Below are positions 1-6,789 of a stretch of 10,274 nt of DNA, one piece after another (position 1 is the first letter of the stretch; each line of letters begins with the position of its first letter). Origin of the DNA: Anaerolineales bacterium (GTDB lineage Bacteria > Chloroflexota > Anaerolineae > Anaerolineales > UBA6663). The position numbers and the translations under genes were made by a program. The notes under the pieces were generated by a model that was given only the letters and a program-made list of their open reading frames with translations, was not told the DNA's origin and ran no database searches. The stretch spans positions 1 through 10,274 of the forward strand of contig JAGOBN010000076.1 in assembly GCA_017999235.1 (NCBI GenBank), read 5' to 3'.

Positions 1-2
1 TG

Positions 3-305
3 CACCACTTCACCGAGCTGGTGGGCGGGCGGATGTGCATCACCATCAACTGGGAAGGCACCGCCGATAAACTCCTGGCCCAGGACCCGCCCGTGGTGGA
101 GCGGCTGTTCAACCCCGTGCCCCAGCGCGTCATCGATGAGCTGTGCGAGAAGCTGCCGGACTTCCGGCGCGGCTACTTGGAAGACGGCCTGAGCGTGGAT
201 GAGTACGCGGACTTCGGGCCGGTGCTGCTCTTCCGCAGCAGCTTCATCAAGAGCTGGAAGAAGGTGCTGGCGGTGGCCGACGAGCGCCGGCGCGTGGCGG
301 CCTAA
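3..305 (+). CDS. Transaldolase-like protein, C-terminal part (5' end outside window)
   Basis: An open frame enters from the left edge (first full codon at position 3) and ends with TAA at 303-305, giving about 100 C-terminal residues. The visible part reads FTELVGGRMCITINWEGTAD near its start, then a stretch with FNPVPQRVIDELCEKLPDFR, and finally a DFGPV...FRSSF segment. From memory, this combination resembles the C-terminal third of transaldolase-family (class I aldolase, TIM-barrel) proteins, which transfer a dihydroxyacetone unit between sugar phosphates. The Schiff-base lysine and the rest of the barrel lie outside the window, so the catalytic residues cannot be checked. The next gene starts only 5 nt after the stop, so the two are probably co-transcribed and perhaps translationally coupled. 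The assignment rests on remembered family style and is moderate. Confidence 0.6.
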   Translation, partial: HHFTELVGGRMCITINWEGTADKLLAQDPPVVERLFNPVPQRVIDELCEKLPDFRRGYLEDGLSVDEYADFGPVLLFRSSFIKSWKKVLAVADERRRVAA

Positions 306-310
306 CGACC

Positions 311-1216
311 ATGGCACGCTTGCTGGGGATGGCGGCGGTCCAGATGGAGCCGGTGGCCAATGATCCGGCCGCCAGCGTCGCCAAGATCGGCGCTCTCACG
401 GCCGAGATCGCGCGCAGTTTCCCGTGGGTGCAGCTGGTGATGTTCCATGAACTGGCGGCCTCCGGCGCGGTGCCGTTTGCGCCCACGGAGACGCCCGACG
501 CCTGGCGCCAGACCGCCCAGCCGATCCCGGGCCCGCTCACCGACCAGCTGTGCGCCATCGCGCGCCAGACGGGCAAATGGCTGGTGCCGGGCTCCCTGTA
601 CGAACTGGACGGGGACCGCATCTACAACACCGCGCTGGCCATCTCGCCGGCCGGCGCGATCGTGGCCCGCTACCGTAAGCTGTTCCCGTGGCTGCCGTTT
701 GAAGACGGGACCACGGCCGGCGACGAGTTCTGCGTCTTCGACATCCCGGACGTGGGCCGCTTCGGGCTGTGCATCTGCTATGACCAGTGGTTCCCGGAAG
801 TGGCGCGCACCCTCACCTGGCTGGGCGCGGAGGTCATCCTCCAGCCCACTATGACGCCCACCTCCGACCGGGCGCTGGAGCTGGTGGTCAGCCAGGCCAC
901 GGCCATCTTCAACCAGTGCTACTTCGTCGGCCTGAACGGCCTGAGCCCGCTGGGCGGGGGCCGCTCGCTGATCGTGGACCCGGACGGGCGCGTGCTGCAG
1001 CAGGCCGGCGACCACGCCACTATTCTGACCGAGGTGCTGGACCTGGACCATGTGACGCGCACGCGCGAGTTTGGCACGCTGGGCCTGACGCAGAGCCTCA
1101 AGCAGCTGCGCGACAGCGGCCGGCAGTTTCCCATCTATCAACAGGGCGTGGCGCAGGGCGAGGGCTTTAAGCGCCTCGGCCCGCTCGCCATCCATCGCCA
1201 GTTGCGGCTGCCCTAA
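311..1216 (+). CDS. Carbon-nitrogen hydrolase (nitrilase superfamily amidohydrolase)
   Basis: This 301-aa cytosolic protein belongs to the nitrilase/amidase superfamily, whose members hydrolyse non-peptide C-N bonds in amides, ureides or N-carbamoyl compounds, or cleave nitriles. The full catalytic triad is visible: Glu47 in FHELAASG, Lys123 in YRKLFPW, and Cys156 in GLCICYDQWFPE, where the FPE that follows the Cys motif is typical. The N-terminus (MAAVQMEP) matches the usual first strand of the alpha-beta-beta-alpha fold, and the length is normal for a single-domain member. The ATG at 311 lies 5 nt after the upstream stop and has no good Shine-Dalgarno sequence, so translation is probably coupled to the transaldolase-like gene. 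The substrate cannot be read from the sequence. The downstream HisD-family gene has its own strong ribosome binding site but no terminator before it, so the three genes may form one transcript. Confidence 0.9.
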   Translation: MARLLGMAAVQMEPVANDPAASVAKIGALTAEIARSFPWVQLVMFHELAASGAVPFAPTETPDAWRQTAQPIPGPLTDQLCAIARQTGKWLVPGSLYELDGDRIYNTALAISPAGAIVARYRKLFPWLPFEDGTTAGDEFCVFDIPDVGRFGLCICYDQWFPEVARTLTWLGAEVILQPTMTPTSDRALELVVSQATAIFNQCYFVGLNGLSPLGGGRSLIVDPDGRVLQQAGDHATILTEVLDLDHVTRTREFGTLGLTQSLKQLRDSGRQFPIYQQGVAQGEGFKRLGPLAIHRQLRLP

Positions 1217-1259
1217 GCCGGCCGTCAGCTGATTTCACTTTCTCTCGAGGAGTACCCGT

Positions 1260-2543
1260 ATGTATTACAACGAAATCAAGGCCGAGAAGCCGGTGACGGC
1301 CGAGGACGCGCGCCAATTGCAGGAGACCGTCCGGGACATCCTGGCCCGCGTGCGGAGCGAGGGCGATCCCGCCCTGCGGCATTTCTCCAAGCAGTTCGAC
1401 CGCTTTGAGCCCGAGTCCTTCCTGGTCCCGCCCGAGGAGGCCGCCAAGGCCAAGGACGAGCTGCCGCCGGCCGTGGTGGAAGAGCTGGATTTTGCCATCG
1501 AGCAGGTGGGCGCCTTCGCCCAGGCCCAGAAGGATCGGCTCTCGGCCTTCGAGACCGAGATCAAGCCCGGCATGCGCATGGGGCATCGCGTGGTGCCGGT
1601 GGAAGCGGTGGGCTGCTACCTGCCGGCCGGCCGCTATCCGTGTCTGACCACGGGCGTGATGGCCGTCATGCCGGCCAAGGTGGCGGGCGTCAAGCGCATC
1701 ATCGTCTGCAGCTCGCCGGGCCGCAGCGGCGCCATCAGCCCCGGTGTGCTGTACACGCTCCACAAGATGGGCGTGGAAGAGATCTACTGTCTGGGCGGTG
1801 TGCAGGCCATCGGCGCCATGGCCTATGGCACCCAGACCATCCAGCGCGTGAACATGGTGGTCGGCCCCGGCAACAAGTACGTGGCCGAAGCCAAGCGCCA
1901 GATCTTCGGCGAAGTGGGCATCGACTTCCTGGCCGGCCCGAGCGAGTGCCTGGTGCTGGCCGATGACAGCGCCCGCGCCGACTACGTGGCCGCCGACCTG
2001 CTGGCGCAGTGCGAGCACGACCCCAGCGCCCGCGGCTGCCTGGTGACCACGTCCGAGAAGCTGGCCAAGGCCACGCTGGTGGAGATCGAGAAGCAGCTTA
2101 AGACGCGCACCACCGAAGCCGTGGCCCGCACCTCCTGGGACGACCACGGGCGGGTGGTGGTGGTGGAGAGCCTGGCGGACGCCGCCCGCTACTCCAACGA
2201 GTACGCGCCCGAGCACCTGGAGGTCCACGCCCGCGACCCGCGCGCGGTAATGGCCATGCTCACCAACTACGGCTCGCTCTTCCTGGGCGAGAACACGCCC
2301 GAGGTCTACGCCGACAAGGTGGCCGGCCCGAACCACATCCTGCCCACCGGCGCGGCCGCGCAGTACACGGGCGGCATGTGGGTGGGGATGTATCTGAAGG
2401 TCATCACCCACATGGAAGTGGACACGCCGGCCTCCGTCAAGCTGGCGCGCTTCTCCGCCGCGCAGTCGACGTATGAGGGCATGGACGCCCACCGCCACGC
2501 CGCGCAGATCCGCGTGGACGACCTGACGGCCGGCACGCACTAA
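1260..2543 (+). CDS. Histidinol dehydrogenase (HisD) family, probably a non-histidinol (sulfopropanediol-dehydrogenase-like) branch
   Basis: A 427-aa zinc- and NAD-dependent alcohol/aldehyde dehydrogenase of the HisD fold, normal family length. The ATG at 1260 follows GAGGAG (1247-1252) with 7-nt spacing. Residues matching the HisD catalytic and zinc set are present: Ser228 in AGPSECLVLAD, Gln250 and His253 in LLAQCEHD, the Glu318-His319 pair in APEHLEVH, an Asp in YADKVAGPNHILPT, and the C-terminal Glu and His in EGMDAHRH. Against a biosynthetic HisD, the usual PGG-x-AxYPSS segment reads LPAGRYPCLTTG, and the C-terminal part has TNYGSLFLGE and YTGGMWVGMYLK. I remember these forms from the paralogous branch that includes sulfopropanediol 3-dehydrogenase (HpsN). 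No other his gene is nearby. The family is certain; the substrate is not, and a true HisD remains possible. The gene ends at a strong terminator. Confidence 0.92.
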   Translation: MYYNEIKAEKPVTAEDARQLQETVRDILARVRSEGDPALRHFSKQFDRFEPESFLVPPEEAAKAKDELPPAVVEELDFAIEQVGAFAQAQKDRLSAFETEIKPGMRMGHRVVPVEAVGCYLPAGRYPCLTTGVMAVMPAKVAGVKRIIVCSSPGRSGAISPGVLYTLHKMGVEEIYCLGGVQAIGAMAYGTQTIQRVNMVVGPGNKYVAEAKRQIFGEVGIDFLAGPSECLVLADDSARADYVAADLLAQCEHDPSARGCLVTTSEKLAKATLVEIEKQLKTRTTEAVARTSWDDHGRVVVVESLADAARYSNEYAPEHLEVHARDPRAVMAMLTNYGSLFLGENTPEVYADKVAGPNHILPTGAAAQYTGGMWVGMYLKVITHMEVDTPASVKLARFSAAQSTYEGMDAHRHAAQIRVDDLTAGTH

Positions 2544-2572
2544 GCGCCAGCGCGGTCACCCGACAGTCTGGG

Positions 2573-2599
2573 GAGGCGGCCGACCGGCCGCCTCTTTTT
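2573..2599 (+). terminator. Intrinsic terminator after the HisD-family gene
   Basis: A perfect 9-bp GC-rich stem (GAGGCGGCC / GGCCGCCTC) with a GACC tetraloop is followed directly by TTTTT and then ATTT. It lies 29 nt past the stop of the HisD-family gene and reads in the + direction. On the minus strand the hairpin is not followed by a T-run, so it would not stop the convergent kinase transcript in the same way. Confidence 0.93.
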
Positions 2600-2617
2600 A
2601 TTTAAACGGGCGGGGGC

Positions 2618-4342
2618 TCAGCTCAGGGGCAGCCGCAGCGTGAGCCGCGTGCCAGCGCCGGGCGTGGAGCGCAATTCCAGCTGCGCGCCGATCAGCTCGG
2701 CGCGCTCGCGCATCCCCAGCAGGCCATAGTGGCCGGCCGTCGTCAGGTCGCTCAGACGGTCCGGCACCGCAAAGCCCCGGCCGTTGTCCTGCAGGCTGAG
2801 CTCAAACTCGGCCGGCGCACAGCGGATCTCCACCTGGACGCGGGCGGCCTGGGCGTGGCGGAGGCTGTTGTTCAGCCCTTCCTGGACAATGCGGTAGATG
2901 GCGATCTCGGCCTCGGGCGCCAGCCGGAGCGGCTGGCCGGTGACCACAAACTCGGTCTGCAGGCCGGCCGCCTGGCCGCGTTCCTGTACCAGCATCTCCA
3001 GCGCCGGCAGCAGGCCGAGGTCCTCCAGGTAGATCGGGCGCAGCGCCCGGATCACGCGCCGCACCTCGGCGATTAAGGCCGCGATTTGCTGCCGGAGCTC
3101 GGCCACGCGCTCCGGCGCGTCCGGGGCGCCGCGCTTGAGCCCCTGGGCGGTGGCTTGCGCTTTTTGATCCAGGACGATCAAGGCTTGCACGGTGTCGTCG
3201 TGGAGCTCGCGGGCCAGGCGCCGGCGCTCATCCTCCTGACTGCGCGTGAGCGCGCCGGCATAGCCCCGGATGGCGCTCTGATACGTCTGGAGCCGGCCGG
3301 CCATCCGCCGCAGCGTCTCCTGGAGGGATTTCACCTCGGCAATGCCGCCCACCGGCGGCGCCACCGCGTCAAACGCGCCCTGGCCCAGCTGTGCGGCCTG
3401 GCGCTCCAGCGCCTGGAGCGGCTGCACGATCTGGCGCAGGCCAAAACCAATGGCCAGCAGCGCCACCACCAGCACCGGAATCAGCAGCAGGGGGGCGGCC
3501 TGGGTCTGGCTGAGCAGCGGGTTGTCCGCGGCTTCCCAGGGTTCCTCCAGCAGCAGCGCCCAGCCCACCGGCGGGATGGCGCTGTACGCCACCACATGTT
3601 CACCATCCGGCAGTTGGAGATACTGCGTGCCGCTGGCGCCGGCCAGGGCCTCCGCCACGCCGGGATGCTGGCGCGGGCCGCCCTCGCCCAGCGGGTGGGC
3701 GGACTCATACAGCACCTGGTAATCGCCGGCCACCACCCAGGCCTGGATGTGCGAGTGCGCGTCCGCCGTCACCAGCGGGGCGATGATCATGTGCGCCAGC
3801 TCGGCCGGCGAAAACGCGCCGGCGGCGCCGGTGCCGTCCGCGGCGCGGGCAATCACCAGCATCAGCGGTGGGGCCGGCGGCGCGGCGGCCGGCACGAGGG
3901 CAAAGTGGGCGGCGCCGCCGGCCGCCGCGTTTTGGAAGAGCGCGGGGGTCAGCCAGGCCCGCCAGTTGTCGGCCGCCGCCGCGCCGGTGCTGGCCGCGAG
4001 CTGGCCGGCCGGCGTCAGCAGCGCCGCGCCGTGGCTGAAATCGGCCAGCAGATGGGCATTGGCCTGAAAGACCGCCGGCGCGGACGCGCCGGTGGCGGCG
4101 TACACGGCCAGGCTTTGGGCCGCCGCCGCGTGATGGGCGAGCTGCTCGCTGAGGGCGGCGGCGGCGGCCTGCGTCATCCGGCGGTCGCGCTCGCCCACCA
4201 GCTGCCGCATGGCTTGAGCGTGCAGGTTCAGGCTGGCGATGGGGACCACAAAGGCCAGGACCACCAACGGCACGATGCCGAAGACGATAATCTGCGACGT
4301 TAACCCGCGCCACGGGTTGCGGGGTGGGGAGGCCGGCGCCAT
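2618..4342 (-). CDS. Membrane sensor histidine kinase (dCache-like sensor, HAMP, HisKA_3, HATPase_c)
   Basis: A 574-aa NarL-class sensor kinase that would phosphorylate the adjacent response regulator. Order of parts: first membrane helix about 17-38; an Ala/Pro-rich extracytoplasmic sensor about 39-282, whose second half (VLYESAHPLGEG ... GEHVVAYSAIPPVGWALLLEEP) looks like the membrane-distal part of a dCache domain; second helix about 284-303; HAMP linker about 304-355; HisKA_3 dimerisation domain with phospho-acceptor His381 in RRLARELHDDTVQALI; ATPase domain with N box EGLNNSLRHA (488-497), G1 DNGRGF (519-524) and G2 GLLGMRERA (540-548). All catalytic boxes look intact. The start is 9 nt downstream of the regulator stop and lacks a clear Shine-Dalgarno sequence, suggesting coupled translation. 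The ligand is unknown; dCache domains in other proteins often bind small molecules such as amino acids or carboxylates. Confidence 0.95.
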   Translation of the reverse strand: MAPASPPRNPWRGLTSQIIVFGIVPLVVLAFVVPIASLNLHAQAMRQLVGERDRRMTQAAAAALSEQLAHHAAAAQSLAVYAATGASAPAVFQANAHLLADFSHGAALLTPAGQLAASTGAAAADNWRAWLTPALFQNAAAGGAAHFALVPAAAPPAPPLMLVIARAADGTGAAGAFSPAELAHMIIAPLVTADAHSHIQAWVVAGDYQVLYESAHPLGEGGPRQHPGVAEALAGASGTQYLQLPDGEHVVAYSAIPPVGWALLLEEPWEAADNPLLSQTQAAPLLLIPVLVVALLAIGFGLRQIVQPLQALERQAAQLGQGAFDAVAPPVGGIAEVKSLQETLRRMAGRLQTYQSAIRGYAGALTRSQEDERRRLARELHDDTVQALIVLDQKAQATAQGLKRGAPDAPERVAELRQQIAALIAEVRRVIRALRPIYLEDLGLLPALEMLVQERGQAAGLQTEFVVTGQPLRLAPEAEIAIYRIVQEGLNNSLRHAQAARVQVEIRCAPAEFELSLQDNGRGFAVPDRLSDLTTAGHYGLLGMRERAELIGAQLELRSTPGAGTRLTLRLPLS

Positions 4343-4351
4343 AGCAGTTGG

Positions 4352-5011
4352 TTATGGGCCGCCCAGGCCGGGCGGGATCAGGCCCAGCGTCACCGCCCGC
4401 ATCACGGCTTCGGTCCGGCTGGCGGCGTTGAGCTTGGCGTAGACTTTGGCCAGATGCCCTTGCACGGTGCGGTCGCTGATCTCCAACTGCAAGCCGATGG
4501 CCTTGTTGGTAAAGCCCTTGGCGGTGAGCCGCAAGACGTCGAGCTCGCGGTCGGTGAGCGGCTCGGGGGGCGCTTCGGCCGGCGCCAGTTGGACCAGCAG
4601 TTTGGAGACCAGGGTCGGGTCCAGGGCGGATTGGCCTTCGCTGACGGCGATGACGGCTTGGACGATCTCGTGCGCTTCGGCCGTCTTGAGCACATAGCCG
4701 TTGGCGCCGGCCTGCAGCACCGCCCGGATATAAGGCTCGTCATCATAGGCGGTAAGGATGAGCAGGCCAACCGGCAGGCGTTCAGTCCGCACCGCGCGCG
4801 CCACCTCGATGCCGGATTGGCCGGGCATCTGGATATCCAGCACCGCCACCGCCGGCCGGTGGGTGCGGATCAGGGCTAGCGCTTCGGGGCCGTTGCCGGC
4901 CTCCGCCACCACGGTGATGGCGCCGTCAGCCTCCAGAAACTCTCGGATGCCCTTGCGGACGACCGCGTGATCGTCGGCCAGGATGACGCGAATGGGGGGT
5001 GAGTCGGACAT
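4352..5011 (-). CDS. NarL/FixJ-family response regulator (receiver plus LuxR-type HTH)
   Basis: A 219-aa DNA-binding response regulator, the likely partner of the kinase just downstream. The receiver domain (about 7-125) has the acidic pair Asp13-Asp14 in ILADDHAVVRKG, phospho-acceptor Asp59 in VLDIQMPG, switch Thr87 in LILTAYDD and Lys109 in YVLKTAEA. The LuxR-type HTH (about 153-213) contains LTDRELDVLRLTAKG and ISDRTVQGHLAKVYAKL. I chose the ATG at 5011 because receiver domains usually begin a few residues after the start. The frame stays open to a GTG at 5089, which would add 26 residues with no domain character, although that GTG has a GAGG a few bases upstream, so the longer form is not excluded. 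Neither start has a strong ribosome binding site. The regulator precedes its kinase in the operon and may control itself or the divergent genes. Confidence 0.95.
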   Translation of the reverse strand: MSDSPPIRVILADDHAVVRKGIREFLEADGAITVVAEAGNGPEALALIRTHRPAVAVLDIQMPGQSGIEVARAVRTERLPVGLLILTAYDDEPYIRAVLQAGANGYVLKTAEAHEIVQAVIAVSEGQSALDPTLVSKLLVQLAPAEAPPEPLTDRELDVLRLTAKGFTNKAIGLQLEISDRTVQGHLAKVYAKLNAASRTEAVMRAVTLGLIPPGLGGP

Positions 5012-5106
5012 AGCGCGTTGGGGGTGGTGTAGGGAGTCTGCCAGCTTCGTTGTCAGCGGGTCTGTGGGGTTGATTTCGATACCAAGCACGCCTCAGGGAG
5101 ATTACA

Positions 5107-5135
5107 TAATCACCGAGCAACAATGCGGGTGATTA
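5107..5135. promoter_or_regulatory. Candidate operator: perfect 8-bp inverted repeat in the divergent intergenic region
   Basis: TAATCACC (5107-5114) and GGTGATTA (5128-5135) are perfect inverted copies separated by 13 nt, centred in a relatively AT-rich stretch between the response-regulator operon and the divergent small genes. A third partial copy, GGTGATT, is at 5186-5192. LuxR-type response regulators commonly bind short inverted repeats, so autoregulation or control of the divergent pair by the adjacent regulator is plausible. No convincing -35/-10 pair could be assigned on either strand, and binding is inference. Confidence 0.4.
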
Positions 5136-5216
5136 AGGGACTAGTTCGAGGCATGCTCAAGATGATCACAAGGTCCAGCTTTTCAGGTGATTGGGAGTTC
5201 ATTTACAGTATTGAAG

Positions 5217-5573
5217 ATGCGTCGGATTCTACACTCTTTAATGACCGCCGGGCTGGTATTCCTAGCCGGTTACTTATGCCTGGCGCAGCCCGGCATGTGC
5301 CCCTACTGGATGATCGGGGACGTGTCGATCTTATCCGGGCCGCCGGCCAGCGGCGAGCACGCCCAGCATCAGCACAACCACAACGAAAACCGCGACAACT
5401 TCCTGGCGACGGTGGCGCCGGCGCTGCCGCAGGTGGTCCTTTCGGCGGCCGCGCTGCTGGCGCTGTTGGCGGCCCGCGCCATGCAGATCGTTTTGCGGGC
5501 CGGCCGGCTGACGTTGACCAGTTGGCAGCGGGTGCCGCCCGCGCCGCCGCCGCGCCTCGCTCTGCCTCTTTAG
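5217..5573 (+). CDS. Small membrane protein with a His-rich extracytoplasmic loop, unknown function
   Basis: A 118-aa protein I do not recognise. It begins with a positively charged signal-anchor-like segment (MRRILHS, then a hydrophobic run to about residue 23), followed by an exposed region with CPYW at 28-31 and a His/Asn-rich patch, EHAQHQHNHNENRDN (47-61; His48, 51, 53, 55). A second hydrophobic helix spans about 63-86, then a Pro/Arg-rich tail. The Cys and His residues suggest possible metal binding outside the membrane, but this is inference. I chose the ATG at 5217 because it places a normal signal segment at the N-terminus; a GTG at 5187 in the same frame would add 10 residues. The ribosome binding site is weak. 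Third codon positions are G/C-rich through most of the gene, supporting real coding. The next gene follows after 75 nt with no terminator between, so the two may be co-transcribed. Confidence 0.6.
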   Translation: MRRILHSLMTAGLVFLAGYLCLAQPGMCPYWMIGDVSILSGPPASGEHAQHQHNHNENRDNFLATVAPALPQVVLSAAALLALLAARAMQIVLRAGRLTLTSWQRVPPAPPPRLALPL

Positions 5574-5648
5574 TCTCCCTGCCAAGCTTTCCACATACCC
5601 GAGCTCCGGCGGCTTCCAAGCTGCCCGAGCATTTATAGGAGTCTGAGA

Positions 5649-6023
5649 ATGGAATCCCAGACCAATCCCCGGGTCTTGGTTCTCAAGACCGGCGGTTGTT
5701 TTGAAGAAGGCCTGGGTGTCATGCTGGGCGAGCAGCCCGGCTGGCAGGTCTTCAGCCTGGACTATGCGGATCACGCCAATTTGGGGTTCGTGCTGGCCAG
5801 CTTGCGGCCGCACGCCATTTTGGTCAACGAGTCCGGCGCGGTTGATATCCCCCGCCTGATGGATAATCTGGCGAGTCTGCGCGCCGCCCGGCCGCTGGTG
5901 ATCACGGTACGGGAAGCGGACTGCCTGGTCACGGTCTATGACCGCGGCCAACGCCGCCAGGTCAGTTGTGCGAGCGTGTCCGACTTCCGGGCGTTGTTTC
6001 AAGCCGCTTGGGCCGTCGCCTAG
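5649..6023 (+). CDS. Small unknown protein, possibly a degenerate receiver-like domain
   Basis: A 124-aa soluble protein with a good AGGAG (5637-5641) 7 nt before the ATG and a strong terminator just after the stop, so it is very likely a real gene. I do not recognise a family. The alternation of hydrophobic strands (PRVLVLKT, WQVFSLDY, HAILVNE, PLVITVRE) with helical stretches (FEEGLGVMLGEQ, NLGFVLASLR, IPRLMDNLASLRAA) resembles a CheY-like or other Rossmann-type fold. If it is a receiver, the acidic pair at the end of strand 1 is absent and the phospho-acceptor position falls at VNE or nearby, without the standard D-x-x-M/L-P motif. It would then be a non-phosphorylated pseudo-receiver. It lies downstream of the His-rich membrane protein and opposite the two-component operon, which makes a signalling or accessory role possible. 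Confidence 0.7.
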   Translation: MESQTNPRVLVLKTGGCFEEGLGVMLGEQPGWQVFSLDYADHANLGFVLASLRPHAILVNESGAVDIPRLMDNLASLRAARPLVITVREADCLVTVYDRGQRRQVSCASVSDFRALFQAAWAVA

Positions 6024-6034
6024 CGGTGGCTGAT

Positions 6035-6081
6035 GCTGGCCGGCTGGCGGGTCCATCCCAAGCCAGCCGGCCAGCTGTTTT
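6035..6081 (+). terminator. Intrinsic terminator after the receiver-like gene
   Basis: A perfect 14-bp stem (GCTGGCCGGCTGGC at 6035-6048 with GCCAGCCGGCCAGC at 6062-6075) encloses a 13-nt loop and is followed by TGTTTT. It begins 11 nt after the stop codon at 6023 and should end the + strand transcript of the two small genes. Confidence 0.88.
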
Positions 6082-6201
6082 AACCCCGCCGCACTTCCCC
6101 AGCCAGGCATTTCATCCCCGCCGCGCGGCCGCGAAAAATTCCGCCGCTCCAGGTCCCCGGCCCGCGCCTCAGAATGACTGCTCATCCAAGGCCCGGTGTA
6201 T

Positions 6202-6230
6202 TTGTAGTTATTCGGGAAAATAACTAAGAT
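6202..6230 (+). promoter_or_regulatory. Probable promoter of the AsnC/Lrp-family gene
   Basis: TTGTAG (6202-6207) and TAAGAT (6225-6230) are separated by 17 nt, an ideal sigma70 spacing, and sit in a short AT-rich island inside very GC-rich DNA. They match the consensus at 3 of 6 and 4 of 6 positions. Transcription would start near 6237, leaving a leader of about 25 nt before the ATG at 6263. The call rests on weak hexamers plus context. Confidence 0.45.
6205..6226. promoter_or_regulatory. Candidate AsnC/Lrp operator: perfect dyad over the promoter
   Basis: TAGTTATT (6205-6212) and AATAACTA (6219-6226) are perfect inverted copies with a 6-nt spacer. The dyad begins at the putative -35 and ends inside the putative -10, so a bound protein would block RNA polymerase. 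Lrp/AsnC-family regulators often autoregulate through AT-rich imperfect palindromes close to their own start. The protein encoded 36 nt downstream is therefore the natural candidate ligand of this site. Binding is inference. Confidence 0.55.
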
Positions 6231-6262
6231 ACCGAACAATCATTGACTCCGGGGCCTGAACA

Positions 6263-6742
6263 ATGCTACAAGAATCTCAGCCCGATCTGCTGGATGATCT
6301 GAACCGCGCGATTCTGCGCGCCCTGCAGGCGAATGGCCGCCTCAGCAATCTGGAACTCGCGCGCCGCATCCGGTTATCGCCGCCGGCCACGCATGCCCGG
6401 GTTAAGCAGCTCGAGGCCGCCGGCTACGTGCGCGGCTACGTGGCGCTGGTGGATCGTGAGCGCGCCGGCTTTGATCTGCTGTGCTTTATCAGCGTCAGCC
6501 TGCAGCTGCATCAGCCGGAGCAGGTCCGGAACTTTCCGCAAGCCGTCGCGCAGATGTCCGAGGTCTTGGAATGCCACCACGTCACCGGGGAAGCCGACTA
6601 TCTGTTGAAGGTGGTGGTGCGGCACCGCAAAGAGCTGGAACACTTCATCATGGAGCGGCTGACGCCGATCCCGGGCGTGGCGCGGGTGCAGACCAGCCTG
6701 GTGCTGGACGAACTTAAATCCACCACCGCGCTGCCCGTCTGA
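6263..6742 (+). CDS. Lrp/AsnC-family transcriptional regulator
   Basis: A 159-aa leucine-responsive-type regulator, normal family length. The N-terminal HTH (about 11-60) reads DDLNRAILRALQANGRLSNL, then ELARRIRLSPPATHARVKQL and EAAGYVRGYVALVD. The C-terminal RAM/AsnC ligand-binding and oligomerisation domain (about 70-150) includes the typical VLECHHVTGEADYLLKVVV and the IPGVARVQTSLVLDELK ending. Such proteins bind amino acids and adjust amino-acid metabolism and their own expression. There is no strong Shine-Dalgarno sequence before the ATG at 6263, but the HTH starts at the expected distance from it. The perfect dyad upstream suggests autoregulation. The neighbouring panB and amino-acid-dehydrogenase genes on the same strand are plausible targets, but no matching dyad was seen in front of them. 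Confidence 0.95.
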   Translation: MLQESQPDLLDDLNRAILRALQANGRLSNLELARRIRLSPPATHARVKQLEAAGYVRGYVALVDRERAGFDLLCFISVSLQLHQPEQVRNFPQAVAQMSEVLECHHVTGEADYLLKVVVRHRKELEHFIMERLTPIPGVARVQTSLVLDELKSTTALPV

Positions 6743-6789
6743 GCCCCGGATTAAACTCCACGCCGCAGCCCGGCCGGCCAATCACCCAA

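Noticed and set aside
1167..2540. 457-aa minus-strand frame opposite the HisD-family gene
   Set aside because: A His/Arg/Gly-rich composition is the mirror of the strongly supported + strand gene; no motif or start signal supports it.
3086..4303. 405-aa + strand frame opposite the sensor kinase
   Set aside because: Long only because of high GC content; the minus-strand kinase carries all kinase motifs.
5012..5089. 26-residue N-terminal extension of the response regulator from a GTG start
   Set aside because: The extension has no domain character and the receiver begins normally at the ATG at 5011; kept only as a less likely alternative.
5123..5638. 171-aa + strand frame overlapping the small membrane protein gene
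   Set aside because: Its product is a low-complexity Arg/Ala/Pro/Gly run typical of an out-of-frame reading of GC-rich coding DNA, whereas the 5217 frame gives a sensible signal segment and second helix.
5331..6239. 302-aa minus-strand frame across the two small genes
   Set aside because: It runs antisense through a gene with a good ribosome binding site and through its terminator hairpin, and its product shows no domain character; it is a GC-rich shadow.
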